NCBI GenBank assembly: GCA_022822305.1
Contig: JAJEBY010000016.1
Span: forward strand, 744,001 to 808,000
Direction: 5' to 3'
DNA: 64,000 nucleotides
From: Anaerolineae bacterium
GTDB lineage: Bacteria > Chloroflexota > Anaerolineae > Aggregatilineales > Phototrophicaceae
Part shown: piece after piece, positions 42,552 to 52,037 of the stretch
Layout: the number at the start of each line of letters is the position of its first letter
How positions within the stretch are numbered: position 1 is the stretch's first letter
Position numbers and translations under genes: made by a program
Notes under the pieces: model-generated
Database searches by the model: none
What the model saw: the letters and a program-made list of their open reading frames with translations, nothing else
What the model was told of the DNA's origin: nothing

Positions 42552-43127
42552 ATGATAGCGAATTTGAAAGGGCGGGTATCCCGCAAGGGCGCGGACGGCC
42601 TGGTGCTGCAAGTGGGTGACGTCGGCATAGAGGTTTTAGCTTCCTACCCTACCCTAGAGAGCATCGACAATGATCACGCATTTCTCTACACTCGGCTCAT
42701 CGTGCGCGAAGACTCGTTGACATTGTATGGATTCGCCACCGAGACGGAGCGCGATCTCTTTGATACGTTCATCAAGATCAGCGGCATCGGACCCAAACTG
42801 GCGATCACGATTCTCAGCACACTCAGCGTGGAGAACGTGCGCGCCGCCGTAAGCAGCGAAAATGCTTCAATCATTCAGCGCGTGCCGGGCATCGGCAAGA
42901 AAACGGCCGAAAAAATCATTATCGAATTGCGCGACAAATTGCAGGTGGCGCTGGATGATGTGCCCGCAAGCGAATTCGTCAGCGCCAATGCCGATGTGCT
43001 GGATGCCTTGACCGGTCTGGGATACAGCGTGGTTGAAGCGCAGGCGGCGATTCAGGCCTTGCCGGCAGACGCGCCGGAAGACAGTGAGACGCGGATTTTC
43101 CTTGCGCTGCAAAATCTCGGCGGCTGA
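42552..43127 (+). CDS. ruvA: Holliday junction DNA helicase RuvA
   Basis: MIANLKGRV, IKISGIGPKLAITILS, IQRVPGIGKKTAEKIIIELRDKL. Confidence 0.97.
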   Translation: MIANLKGRVSRKGADGLVLQVGDVGIEVLASYPTLESIDNDHAFLYTRLIVREDSLTLYGFATETERDLFDTFIKISGIGPKLAITILSTLSVENVRAAVSSENASIIQRVPGIGKKTAEKIIIELRDKLQVALDDVPASEFVSANADVLDALTGLGYSVVEAQAAIQALPADAPEDSETRIFLALQNLGG

Positions 43128-43195
43128 GCCGAAACCTGGACCTGTGATGAGCGGTTGGTCTACACAAAGGTCGAAGACTGCGGAGCAACTCAAAA

Positions 43196-43918
43196 ATGGT
43201 TGAATCGCCGCTAGGCAAGCGGGTCAACGTTCTGGACAAGGGCTGGATCGAATTGGTGGATCTGATGCCTCATCCAGAATCAAAGGTATCCGGCGATCTG
43301 GCCATCGTGAACGCCGCGCGTGTCAGCTTTCTGGGCGAGAGCAAAGGCCCGGACCGTGACAAGAGACTGCTGTTTTATCTGTTGCGCCACCGTCACACCT
43401 CGCCCTTCGAGATGGTCGAATTCAAGTTTCGCGTGCGGGCGCCGCTGGTCACGTGGTGGCAATGGGTGCGCCATCGCACCTGGAATATGAACGCGCAATC
43501 GGGACGCTACACGCCATTCAAGGAGGAAGATTTCTATGTACCCGATGTCTGGCGCAAGCAGAGCGCGGACAATAAACAGGCAAGCGAAGGCACGCTAGAA
43601 GCAAGCGAAAGTCTGGAGCTGACCGACAAGCTGCTGCGCCATTATGATGAGGGCTACCGGCTTTATGAAGAAGCGCTGGAACGGGGCGTCTCCAAAGAAA
43701 TGGCGCGTCTGTTTCTCCCGGGTTTCAGCGTCTATTACACCTGGGTCACCAAAATCGATGCCCACAATCTGATGCACTTTTTGCGGCTGCGAATGGCCAG
43801 CGACGCCCAATACGAGATTCGCGTCTATGCGAAGGCGATCAACGAACATTTCTTTGCGCCCGCCCTGCCCTGGACGGCCGAGGCTTTTCGCAAGCATGTC
43901 CTCAATCAAGCTGAGTAA
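43196..43918 (+). CDS. thyX: FAD-dependent thymidylate synthase
   Basis: RHRHTSPFEMVEFKFRVRAPL, RHRTWNMNAQSGRYTPF (RHRX7S signature). Confidence 0.96.
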   Translation: MVESPLGKRVNVLDKGWIELVDLMPHPESKVSGDLAIVNAARVSFLGESKGPDRDKRLLFYLLRHRHTSPFEMVEFKFRVRAPLVTWWQWVRHRTWNMNAQSGRYTPFKEEDFYVPDVWRKQSADNKQASEGTLEASESLELTDKLLRHYDEGYRLYEEALERGVSKEMARLFLPGFSVYYTWVTKIDAHNLMHFLRLRMASDAQYEIRVYAKAINEHFFAPALPWTAEAFRKHVLNQAE

Positions 43919-43927
43919 CTCTGCGGC

Positions 43928-44362
43928 TTATTCCGGGGTCTGGGCCTCGTCCGGGCGGTTGATCAGGAAGGCGGACGCGCGATCAAAATACTGCCGCATT
44001 TGCGCGCGCGCGGGATCGACAATTCCAGCATCGTCGATTGCCTCCAGCATGTGCCCCAGCCATTGATCGCGAGCGCGGCGATCGATGGGGAAGCGAAAAT
44101 GCCGCATGCGCAGCCGCGGATGGCCGCGCTCCTCCATATAGTATCGCGGGCCGCCAAAGAACTGTATCAAGAATAGACGCTGCCAGCGTTTGCCTTCTTC
44201 CAAATCGTCGGGGAACATTGGGCGCAAGATCGGATCCTCTTCAATCTTGGCGTAGAAGGAATCCACGAGAACGCGGAAAGTCTCGTCGCCGCCCACCATG
44301 TCATACACGCTGTGGGTATGGGCGCGCTCGGGGCCAATGGGTATTTCGGGCAAAGCTGACAC
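43928..44362 (-). CDS. glbO: Group II truncated hemoglobin
   Basis: MVGGDETFRVLVDSFYAKIEEDPILRPMFPDDLEEGKRWQRLFLIQFFGGPRYYMEERGHPRLRMRHFRFPI. Confidence 0.93.
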   Translation of the reverse strand: MSALPEIPIGPERAHTHSVYDMVGGDETFRVLVDSFYAKIEEDPILRPMFPDDLEEGKRWQRLFLIQFFGGPRYYMEERGHPRLRMRHFRFPIDRRARDQWLGHMLEAIDDAGIVDPARAQMRQYFDRASAFLINRPDEAQTPE

Positions 44363-44500
44363 GCGATAGCTGCTTTCACTGGATTCAAGGACCGCTGGCG
44401 CACGGATGCTATTGAAGGCGCCTGCTTAAACTATGACTTTACATTCACAAGCCTAAATGTACAATCCTTCGGATTGCCTTACGTACTTGCCGGGAGCCCG

Positions 44501-46399
44501 ATGTCGATGCGCCGAATTCTAAAGTATGCAGCGTTTGTTTTCCTTCTTGTGTTGGCAGGCGCCACCAGTTTTTCCGCGGCGCAAGATGAATCCCGGATCA
44601 CCCTGGTCGGATCCAAAGTCGGCATTGCGCTGATTGACACGCTTTCGCAAGTCTATGCTGCAGAGCATGTGGACGCGACAGCGAATGGCACAATGGCGGG
44701 CATTCAACAGTTTTGCAGCGGAGGCGCGACCATTGTCAGCGCTCTGCGTCCCGCTAGCGCGGCGGAGGTCGCGGATTGCATCTCAAACGACGTTGGATTC
44801 AGCGAGTTTCTGATCGCGCACAAGATTGTCGCGTTTGCCGCGCATGATTCGGTTCCCGTCACGTGTATAACGCGCGATCAACTTGAGGCGTTTGTCAAAC
44901 CGTCGGTAAGCAACGTGCAGCTGGATTGGTCGGCGTTGGCGGAGGGGGATGATGCTCCCGGCTTCATGCTGTTGCTGCCCGCCCCGGGTACGTTGGAATA
45001 TATGATAGTCGACGACCTTGTTGCGGGCGATCTCATGCGCCGCGATGCAGTCGTCTATGCCGATAGAAGCGAAGGTATTGAGGGCGTTGCAGAAACCGCT
45101 GGGGCGTTGGCAATTCTCCCCTATTCGTCTGATCCGCCGTCCAGCGACGACATTAGGCTGCTGGGCTTTCAGGATCAAGACGCATTGGCTTGCGCCTCGC
45201 CTTCGGCCGAGCGCGTCGAATCGAATCAGTATGCCGCTGCTCGCTCGATCTATGTTTATGTCAATCGGCAGCAATTGGAATCGAACGAAGCGTTATCGAG
45301 TCTGTTGCAGGAATTGATCGGCGACTCCAGCGTGGACAAGATTGTCGATGCCGGTTTCACCCCGCCGAGCGCGGAGCGCATTGCCATCAATGCAGACGTG
45401 TTGGTCGATCCTTCAGCGGACGCTTCGCTTGGCGAAGGTCAAACGGAATTCGAAATTCCTGCAGGTCTCTCGGGCGAGGTCAATGTTGTCGGAGCAGCGA
45501 ATGTTTATCACCTGATCAAACGCACATCGGACGCCTTAACACGCGACCATGGTCAGCTGCAAGTGAACATTACCGCAAGCGACTCGGAGGCTGCAGTCAA
45601 TCAGTTGTGCAGCGGCGACGTTGAAATAGCTATGGTGGACACGAGAATCGAGGGCGATGCGAATCTGTCGTGCGACGAGGACCAAGCTGCGCTCATAGCG
45701 CTGCCCATCGGAACGCAGGCCGCCGTGCTTCTGGGCAACAGCGCAGACGCCTTTACGCAATGTTTGACTTTGGATCAGATCGCTCGGATTTGGACGGCAT
45801 CGGAGACTGATGGCGCCGCATCGTGGGATGATATAGACGAATCGTTTCCATCGCTGGGGATGGTGCTTTTCGGCACGGCTACCGTCGACCGCAATGCCGA
45901 TATGCTGCTGACGCGACGCGGGCAAGCGACGCCGCCGATTCGACGCGATACCGAAAGAGACTTCGATCCACTATATCGCGCTGCCGCCGTCGGCAATGTT
46001 TCTGGCTCGCTTACCTACATGTCGTGGCAAGATTATGCGAGCGTGCTCGAAAACCAGCAGCGGAATGTACAGCTGGTCGGCGTCGACGCCGGTTCCGGAT
46101 GCGTAGCCCCTGCGGAGCATAACATTGTGGACGGCGACTATGCCCTGGCGCGACCGGCAAGTTTGCTCGTGAATAGCGCCTCGCTCGCCAACATCAACGC
46201 GCAGTCACTGCTCTGGCGTCTGTACGCCGACGACAATTGGAGCAATTTCGAACGCGAAGGATTCGTCGGTATGGCATTGGCGGATCTTGCCAGACATCGC
46301 CGTCAACTGGAGACGCAGTTCCGCCTGGCGGAGGCCGATGTTAATCAAGCCGATCCGGAGGCTGAATCTGACACGGCGAACGACAGCGACGCCGATTGA
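44501..46399 (+). CDS. Secreted protein with two PstS-like substrate-binding modules
   Basis: Signal-like N-terminus; two modules: ITLVGSKVGIALIDTLSQVYA...GTMAGIQQFCSGGATIVSALRP and VNVVGAANVYHLIKRTSDALTRDHG...SEAAVNQLCSGDVEIAMVDTR. Confidence 0.8.
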   Translation: MSMRRILKYAAFVFLLVLAGATSFSAAQDESRITLVGSKVGIALIDTLSQVYAAEHVDATANGTMAGIQQFCSGGATIVSALRPASAAEVADCISNDVGFSEFLIAHKIVAFAAHDSVPVTCITRDQLEAFVKPSVSNVQLDWSALAEGDDAPGFMLLLPAPGTLEYMIVDDLVAGDLMRRDAVVYADRSEGIEGVAETAGALAILPYSSDPPSSDDIRLLGFQDQDALACASPSAERVESNQYAAARSIYVYVNRQQLESNEALSSLLQELIGDSSVDKIVDAGFTPPSAERIAINADVLVDPSADASLGEGQTEFEIPAGLSGEVNVVGAANVYHLIKRTSDALTRDHGQLQVNITASDSEAAVNQLCSGDVEIAMVDTRIEGDANLSCDEDQAALIALPIGTQAAVLLGNSADAFTQCLTLDQIARIWTASETDGAASWDDIDESFPSLGMVLFGTATVDRNADMLLTRRGQATPPIRRDTERDFDPLYRAAAVGNVSGSLTYMSWQDYASVLENQQRNVQLVGVDAGSGCVAPAEHNIVDGDYALARPASLLVNSASLANINAQSLLWRLYADDNWSNFEREGFVGMALADLARHRRQLETQFRLAEADVNQADPEAESDTANDSDAD

Positions 46400-46526
46400 T
46401 TTGGACGATCCGCTTGTTGCGTTTTCGCGACGACAATCACCTGTTTCGGATACAAATCTTGAAATCACCCTTGCGCCACAAGGTTATAATTTAGTGGACA
46501 ATCCATGCCAAAGACTGGAGACATAG

Positions 46527-49295
46527 ATGCAGGGCGACTTCATCGCCTTTGATTTGGAGACTACAGGTCTCAACGCCAACACCGATGAGATCATCGAGAT
46601 TGGCATCGCCAGGTTCCGTGACGGCGAACTGCTAGACCGGTATCAATCATTTGCAAAGCCCTCGATTCCGATCCCCGCAGACATCACTCATTTGACCGGC
46701 ATCCATCCGGAGGATGTTGAAGACGCGCCCGAATTTAGCGAGCTGGTTCCGGAGCTGCGCAGCTTCTTCGCTGACACGCCCGTCATTGCGCACAACGCCG
46801 GATTCGATATGTCGTTCATGCGCAAGCACGACATTCTCGATGCCAATCCGGTGATCGATACCTTCGAGCTGGCGTCGATCGTATTGCCTTCAGCGCCACG
46901 CTACAGCTTGTTTAGCTTGACAGCGGCCGCCGGCATCAAACTGGAAAACGCGCACCGGGCGCTCGATGACGCGATTGCCACCGGATACCTTTATTGGCAC
47001 TTGTGGAATACCGCGATAGACTTGCCGGCCGCGGTGCTGGGAGAGATCATCGGCGCCAGCAAGGGATTAAGCTGGGGACTGGCTGGATTCTTTCAGGGCG
47101 CGATGGCGGCGAGTCTTAGATCTGGGCAGCGTTCCACAGTCGCTTCACCGTTTTATGCGGAATCTTTCAAGACAGATCGCATTGTTCCGGGTGAAAGCTC
47201 TCCGGCCAAGATTGACCACGGCGAGGTGGAGGCCATTTTCGGCGAGAACGGCGCATTGGCGGCGATGTTTGCTGGATACGAGAGCCGCTCGCCACAAATT
47301 CAAATGGCGCGCGAGGTTTGTCGTTCGCTCAACCAGGGCGAACAGACGATGATTGAAGCCGGCACGGGAACCGGGAAATCGCTCGCCTATCTGATACCGG
47401 CAGCCATGTGGGCTATCAAGAATGAGCAACGGGTTGTCGTCTCTACCAATACCATAAATTTGCAGGATCAACTGCTGAACAAAGATATACCGATCGCGAA
47501 GACGGTGGTTGGGGAACAACTGCAGGCGAGTGTCATGAAAGGGCGCGGAAACTATTTGTGTCCGCGACGACTGGAGATCTTACGCAGACGCAAACCATCG
47601 AATTTGGAAGAGCTGCGGACGCTCGCGAAGGTGCTCATTTGGATGCAGACGGACCAATCCGGAGATCGCGGCAGCTTGTCTTTGCGCGCGGGCGAGTGGA
47701 ATACCTGGTCGCGCTTGAGCGCTCAGGACGAAAACTGCACGACAAGCCAGTGCGCGACGCTCATGAATGGCACATGTCCATTTTACCGGGCGCGTCAACG
47801 AGCCGAACGCGCGCATATCGTGATCGCCAATCACGCGCTGCTCATCGCGGACGCCAGAATCGATAACCGCGCGTTGCCGGAATATTACAATCTCATCGTC
47901 GACGAAGCCCATCACTTTGAAAACGCCATCACCGACGGCTTAAGCAGACGTGTAGACCAAGCGCTATTGCTTGGGCGATTGCAGGAACTGAGCATGGCGA
48001 AAGGCTCGGTGCTGGGCAACTTTCTGCTGGCTTCGCGCGGTCGCCTATCTGCCGAAGACTATCGTAAACTGGAGAGCTTCGCCGAAAATATTGGCGCGAC
48101 GATCAAGCAAATGACCGTGCGCGTCCGTCGTTACTTCCAGCAGCTGCATGAATTCGCGCGGACGCAGGATAACAACAATCGCTATCAGATGCGCGTGCTC
48201 GATTCGCATCGAGAAAAAGGCGGTTTCGCCTCTGTGCAAGACATTTGGAGACAACTTGACGAATTCTTTCTGGTAATCGTGGACAAATTGGCCCATTTGT
48301 CGTTGGCTATGCAGCGCTACAAGCCATACCAGATCCCGGACTTCGAGGAATTCGTGGGCGAGTTCCGCGCCCAGCAGCGATATCTCGAAGACTTGCACGA
48401 ACTGCTGGAACAATTCACCAGCGCGCCGGATCCGGCCTGGATTTATTCGATCGCGCCCGGCAGTTCTCCGGAGAACGCGCGTATTCACGTTGCGCCGCTG
48501 CACGTTGGCCCGCTAATGGAGTCATACTTGAGTCAGCGCAAGGAATGCATCATCCTGACCAGCGCCACGCTGCGGACGCAAGGTGATTTCCATCATCTCA
48601 AGCAACGGCTCTATGCGGAGCATTTTGGCGCATTGTCACTGGGTTCGCCATTTGACTATGAGCGATCCACTTTGGTATACGTACCTGATGACATGCCAGA
48701 GCCGTCTCAGCGGAATCGCTATCAAAAGATGTTGGAACGGGGAATCATCGACTTGGCCGCCGCGCTGGAAGGCCGGTTGATGGTATTGTTCACGAGTTAT
48801 GCGCAACTGCGCGAGACGTCGCGCGCGATAACGCCACGCTTGGCGCTGGGCGAAATCAGCGTCTTCGATCAGAGTTTCGGCACGAGCCGCGATGTGTTGC
48901 TGGATAGCTTCAAATCCGCCGACAAAGCCGTGCTCATGGGAACGCGCAGCTTTTGGGAAGGCATAGACGTACCGGGCGACGACCTAAGCGCGGTTGTGAT
49001 AGCCCGGCTGCCGTTTGCGGTGCCGACGGATCCTATATTCGCCGCCCGCGCGGAAACGTATGATAATCCCTTTCAAGAATATGCCATTCCCGATGCCGTT
49101 TTGCGTTTCCGGCAGGGATTTGGGCGATTGATCCGCAGCAAAGATGATCGTGGGATTGTCGCGATATTTGATAGCCGGGTCATCAACAAAAGTTACGGGA
49201 ACAGTTTTTTGGAATCGTTGCCGGATTGCACCACACTATACGGTTCTATGGATAATCTGGCGCCCGCTGCCACGCGATGGCTGAGCCCGCCGTAA
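46527..49295 (+). CDS. dinG: DnaQ-like 3'-5' exonuclease fused to DinG-family helicase
   Basis: FDLETTGLNANTDEIIEIG, HNAGFDMSF, HRALDDA exonuclease motifs; EAGTGTGKSLAYLIPA, VDEAHHFE, GTRSFWEGIDVPG helicase motifs; cluster of Cys between. Confidence 0.95.
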   Translation: MQGDFIAFDLETTGLNANTDEIIEIGIARFRDGELLDRYQSFAKPSIPIPADITHLTGIHPEDVEDAPEFSELVPELRSFFADTPVIAHNAGFDMSFMRKHDILDANPVIDTFELASIVLPSAPRYSLFSLTAAAGIKLENAHRALDDAIATGYLYWHLWNTAIDLPAAVLGEIIGASKGLSWGLAGFFQGAMAASLRSGQRSTVASPFYAESFKTDRIVPGESSPAKIDHGEVEAIFGENGALAAMFAGYESRSPQIQMAREVCRSLNQGEQTMIEAGTGTGKSLAYLIPAAMWAIKNEQRVVVSTNTINLQDQLLNKDIPIAKTVVGEQLQASVMKGRGNYLCPRRLEILRRRKPSNLEELRTLAKVLIWMQTDQSGDRGSLSLRAGEWNTWSRLSAQDENCTTSQCATLMNGTCPFYRARQRAERAHIVIANHALLIADARIDNRALPEYYNLIVDEAHHFENAITDGLSRRVDQALLLGRLQELSMAKGSVLGNFLLASRGRLSAEDYRKLESFAENIGATIKQMTVRVRRYFQQLHEFARTQDNNNRYQMRVLDSHREKGGFASVQDIWRQLDEFFLVIVDKLAHLSLAMQRYKPYQIPDFEEFVGEFRAQQRYLEDLHELLEQFTSAPDPAWIYSIAPGSSPENARIHVAPLHVGPLMESYLSQRKECIILTSATLRTQGDFHHLKQRLYAEHFGALSLGSPFDYERSTLVYVPDDMPEPSQRNRYQKMLERGIIDLAAALEGRLMVLFTSYAQLRETSRAITPRLALGEISVFDQSFGTSRDVLLDSFKSADKAVLMGTRSFWEGIDVPGDDLSAVVIARLPFAVPTDPIFAARAETYDNPFQEYAIPDAVLRFRQGFGRLIRSKDDRGIVAIFDSRVINKSYGNSFLESLPDCTTLYGSMDNLAPAATRWLSPP

Positions 49296-49304
49296 GGACG
49301 CGCG

Positions 49305-49652
49305 ATGCAAACACCTGCCGGACGCGAGTGCCCTCACTACTATGCTGATTTCAATCGTCATACCCGTGACGTTGAAGAATGTCGGCTGGCAAAAACCAAT
49401 CCCGATTCTGAACCCTGGCACCCCAAGGACTGCTTGAAGTGCCCGGTGCCCGATATTGTGCTCGCCAACGCCAGTCGCGATACATATTTGGTATTGACCA
49501 TTCGGACAAGCTTGTTCGGTATATCAAGGCGTGTGGAAGTGGAGGCAATTTGCTTGAAGACCGGCGAAAAGGTCGATCCTTATATCGGATGCCCCGACGA
49601 GCATCCGGGGCTCGAGATCTTCCGCCAGGCGCTGGACGGCGACGATGATTAA
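49305..49652 (+). CDS. Small cysteine-rich protein, putative Zn or Fe-S binding
   Basis: RECPHYYADFNRHTRDVEECRLAKTNPDSEPWHPKDCLKCPVPDIVLAN; tight coupling to dinG and the downstream gene. Confidence 0.72.
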   Translation: MQTPAGRECPHYYADFNRHTRDVEECRLAKTNPDSEPWHPKDCLKCPVPDIVLANASRDTYLVLTIRTSLFGISRRVEVEAICLKTGEKVDPYIGCPDEHPGLEIFRQALDGDDD

Positions 49653-50814
49653 GGCTGTGCTGTTCCAACTGGAAGATACTTTGCTGCACGGCGCAAACGG
49701 CGGTTTTGCTGAAGCCGTTCAAGATTCGATTGCTGCTGTTTCACGCGCGACTCCTGGCGCGGCCGAGCTGGCAACGGCCTACGAAGCGGCCATCACACAA
49801 GCGTCTTTTCAACGCGACATGATGACCTGTAATGCTGATTTCTTGGCGGGATTGGTCGCGGAGGCTCTTGGTTCGAATCGAGAGTCAATGCAAGCGGATC
49901 TGGATGCTTTCTTCGCCCAGCTGAATGACGCATTGAGTGAGCGATTTGTGGCGGACGCTTGCGCTGGTCCGCTGGTGAACCAGCTTCTGGATCAGAATCT
50001 GTCGGTAGCGTTCACCGTTGAGCCGGTGTATCCGGAGAGCACCGTCCGGCAATGGCTGGACTGGGCCGGGCTCGCCCCTGTGGTCGAAGCTCTGGGCTTT
50101 CTCGGACACAGTGAGAATCTGCATGTTGTCAATCCGGATCCCGCGCTGTATGCCGAAATCGCGGCGCGAATTGGCGTTGAGCCGGACGAAACGATTGTGG
50201 TCGGTCACTGTCGATCTATGGCGTTGGCTGCGGCTAGCGCGGCGGGATTGCATATTTGGCAGGTTTGTGAGACCGCCACATTGCCGACGTTTCTCAAGCA
50301 GATTGGATCGCCATCGTGGCGGGAACAACACGGGACGAGACCGATCGCCGTCGAAGCGATCGAATCGCAGCTACGGGGCAATATCGGCGCTCTGTATGGA
50401 TTGCTCGCCGAAACAAAGCCGCATCAGTGGCGCCAAAAGCCTGATCCAGAAGAATGGTCAATCCTGCAAATCCTTTGCCATCTGGCTGATGCCGAAGCCG
50501 CGGTCCACCATCATCGGCTTACGCGAATTCTGACAGAAGAGAGCCCGTTCCTCAGCTCTCCCCCGCCGCCGGGCCCAGACTTGCCGCCCTGCCACGATGA
50601 TGGCAACGCGGTATTGAATCGATTTCGTGATGAACGCCTGAAAACCATGCAGCTGTTGGCCGGATTGGCGGCGGAAGATTGGCAGCGGCCGGCGCGCCAC
50701 AGCATCTTCGGGCTCACTACTTTACGCGAAATGGCCACCTTTACGGCGCAGCACGACCGACTGCACATAACGCAGCTGTGTCAGACGCTGGGCAAATGCA
50801 GCGACACGCTTTAG
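49645..50814 (+). CDS. Degenerate HAD-like domain fused to DinB-like domain
   Basis: N-terminal FQLEDTLLH / NPDPALYAEIAARIGVEPDETIVVGH HAD-like scaffold; C-terminal WSILQILCHLADAEAAVHHHR...TLREMATFTAQHDRLHITQL DinB-like. Confidence 0.78.
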   Translation: MIKAVLFQLEDTLLHGANGGFAEAVQDSIAAVSRATPGAAELATAYEAAITQASFQRDMMTCNADFLAGLVAEALGSNRESMQADLDAFFAQLNDALSERFVADACAGPLVNQLLDQNLSVAFTVEPVYPESTVRQWLDWAGLAPVVEALGFLGHSENLHVVNPDPALYAEIAARIGVEPDETIVVGHCRSMALAAASAAGLHIWQVCETATLPTFLKQIGSPSWREQHGTRPIAVEAIESQLRGNIGALYGLLAETKPHQWRQKPDPEEWSILQILCHLADAEAAVHHHRLTRILTEESPFLSSPPPPGPDLPPCHDDGNAVLNRFRDERLKTMQLLAGLAAEDWQRPARHSIFGLTTLREMATFTAQHDRLHITQLCQTLGKCSDTL

Positions 50815-50915
50815 TTTCGCTGCTAATCGCGGGCAATGTCAGATTATTGCTGCTGCTGAATGCCGGCGGGCGTGGCTGACCTGGCTATCGATCGGATCAC
50901 GGTACATGGGTTGAG

Positions 50916-50943
50916 TTGACTGTAGTCATACTTTGGGTAAAAT
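50916..50943 (+). promoter_or_regulatory. Sigma70-like promoter for polyprenyl synthase gene
   Basis: TTGACT (50916-50921), 16-nt spacer, TAAAAT (50938-50943). Confidence 0.5.
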
Positions 50944-50990
50944 ACAGTTAGATAGTTCTGAACTTCACAAGCGACGCATTGGAGCCGGTA

Positions 50991-51947
50991 ATGGCAGCCA
51001 CAACGGCGAATCAAGCGAACCTGCGCCAGCTGGTCGCAGCGGGTCTTGAAGCCACTGAGCAGGCGATGTTGCAGGTCATCGACAGCGATGTGGACGTCTT
51101 GCGCGATGCCAGCCGACACATCCTGGGCGCCGGCGGCAAGCGCGTCCGCCCTCGTCTCTTGCTTTTGTCCTATCTCGCGCTAGGCGGACGAGATGTGGCC
51201 TACGCCGCCAAGCCCGCCGCAGCTGTCGAACTCATGCATACGGCCAGCGTCGTCCATGATGATATCAATGATCATGGCATCGTTCGGCGCGGACGGCCTT
51301 CGGTTAATTCCGTTTGGGGCCGAACGTTTGCGCTGTTGACCGGTGATTTCCTGTTCACGGCGGTGTACGAGCTTATGGCGCCCTACGGTCGGCTCAATGT
51401 TGACCTGGCAAAAGCCGCTACAGCGTTGGTAGAGGGCGAGACCTTGCAGGCTAGCGCCGTCAAGAACAACAATCTCAGCCGAGAGATTTATATGCAGGTC
51501 ATCTCGCTGAAGACGGCCGCCTTGTTCCGCGCGGCCGCTGTCATCGGAGCGAAGTTGGCTTCCGCCGAGCGCGAGGAAATCGCCGCGCTATCAGACTTTG
51601 GCTTCTATGTCGGTCTCGCCTTCCAAATCGTAGATGACATTTTAGATTTGACCGCCGACGAAGATACGCTCGGCAAAACTTCCGGCATAGACGTGCAGCA
51701 GGGTCGTGGCATTGCGGTCGCGTTGAACGCGGATCCTGGCGACCAGGGCAACGGCAGCAACGGCAAGCATGATACAGTCGACGATATCAAGCGACGGCTG
51801 CTCGAAGGCGATACCATGGATCGCGCTCGTGAACAGATTGAGCTGCTGATAGCCAGCGCCGTAAGTTGTTTGAGCGGCCTCCCCGTTTCTCCGTACAGGC
51901 GCGAGCTGGAAGCACTTGCCACGCAGCTAGTCAGCCGCAACTATTAG
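50991..51947 (+). CDS. Polyprenyl (trans-isoprenyl) diphosphate synthase
   Basis: HTASVVHDDINDHGIVRRGRPSVN and FQIVDDILDL Asp-rich motifs. Confidence 0.95.
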   Translation: MAATTANQANLRQLVAAGLEATEQAMLQVIDSDVDVLRDASRHILGAGGKRVRPRLLLLSYLALGGRDVAYAAKPAAAVELMHTASVVHDDINDHGIVRRGRPSVNSVWGRTFALLTGDFLFTAVYELMAPYGRLNVDLAKAATALVEGETLQASAVKNNNLSREIYMQVISLKTAALFRAAAVIGAKLASAEREEIAALSDFGFYVGLAFQIVDDILDLTADEDTLGKTSGIDVQQGRGIAVALNADPGDQGNGSNGKHDTVDDIKRRLLEGDTMDRAREQIELLIASAVSCLSGLPVSPYRRELEALATQLVSRNY

Positions 51948-52037
51948 GGTCATTACGTGAGCCGTATGTCCAGGCGCGTATCATTTTGATATGCGTTTTT
52001 TTGTTTGCAAGGCAGACTTATTAGACTGGCAAGCGCC

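Noticed and set aside
46527-49295. DnaQ-DinG fusion as a novel architecture
   Set aside because: Exonuclease-DinG fusions are well known in Firmicutes and other bacteria; both domains have intact motifs.
49861-49885. GGTTCGAATC-like string suggesting a tRNA T-arm
   Set aside because: Lies inside the HAD-DinB coding frame with no matching acceptor, D or anticodon arms.
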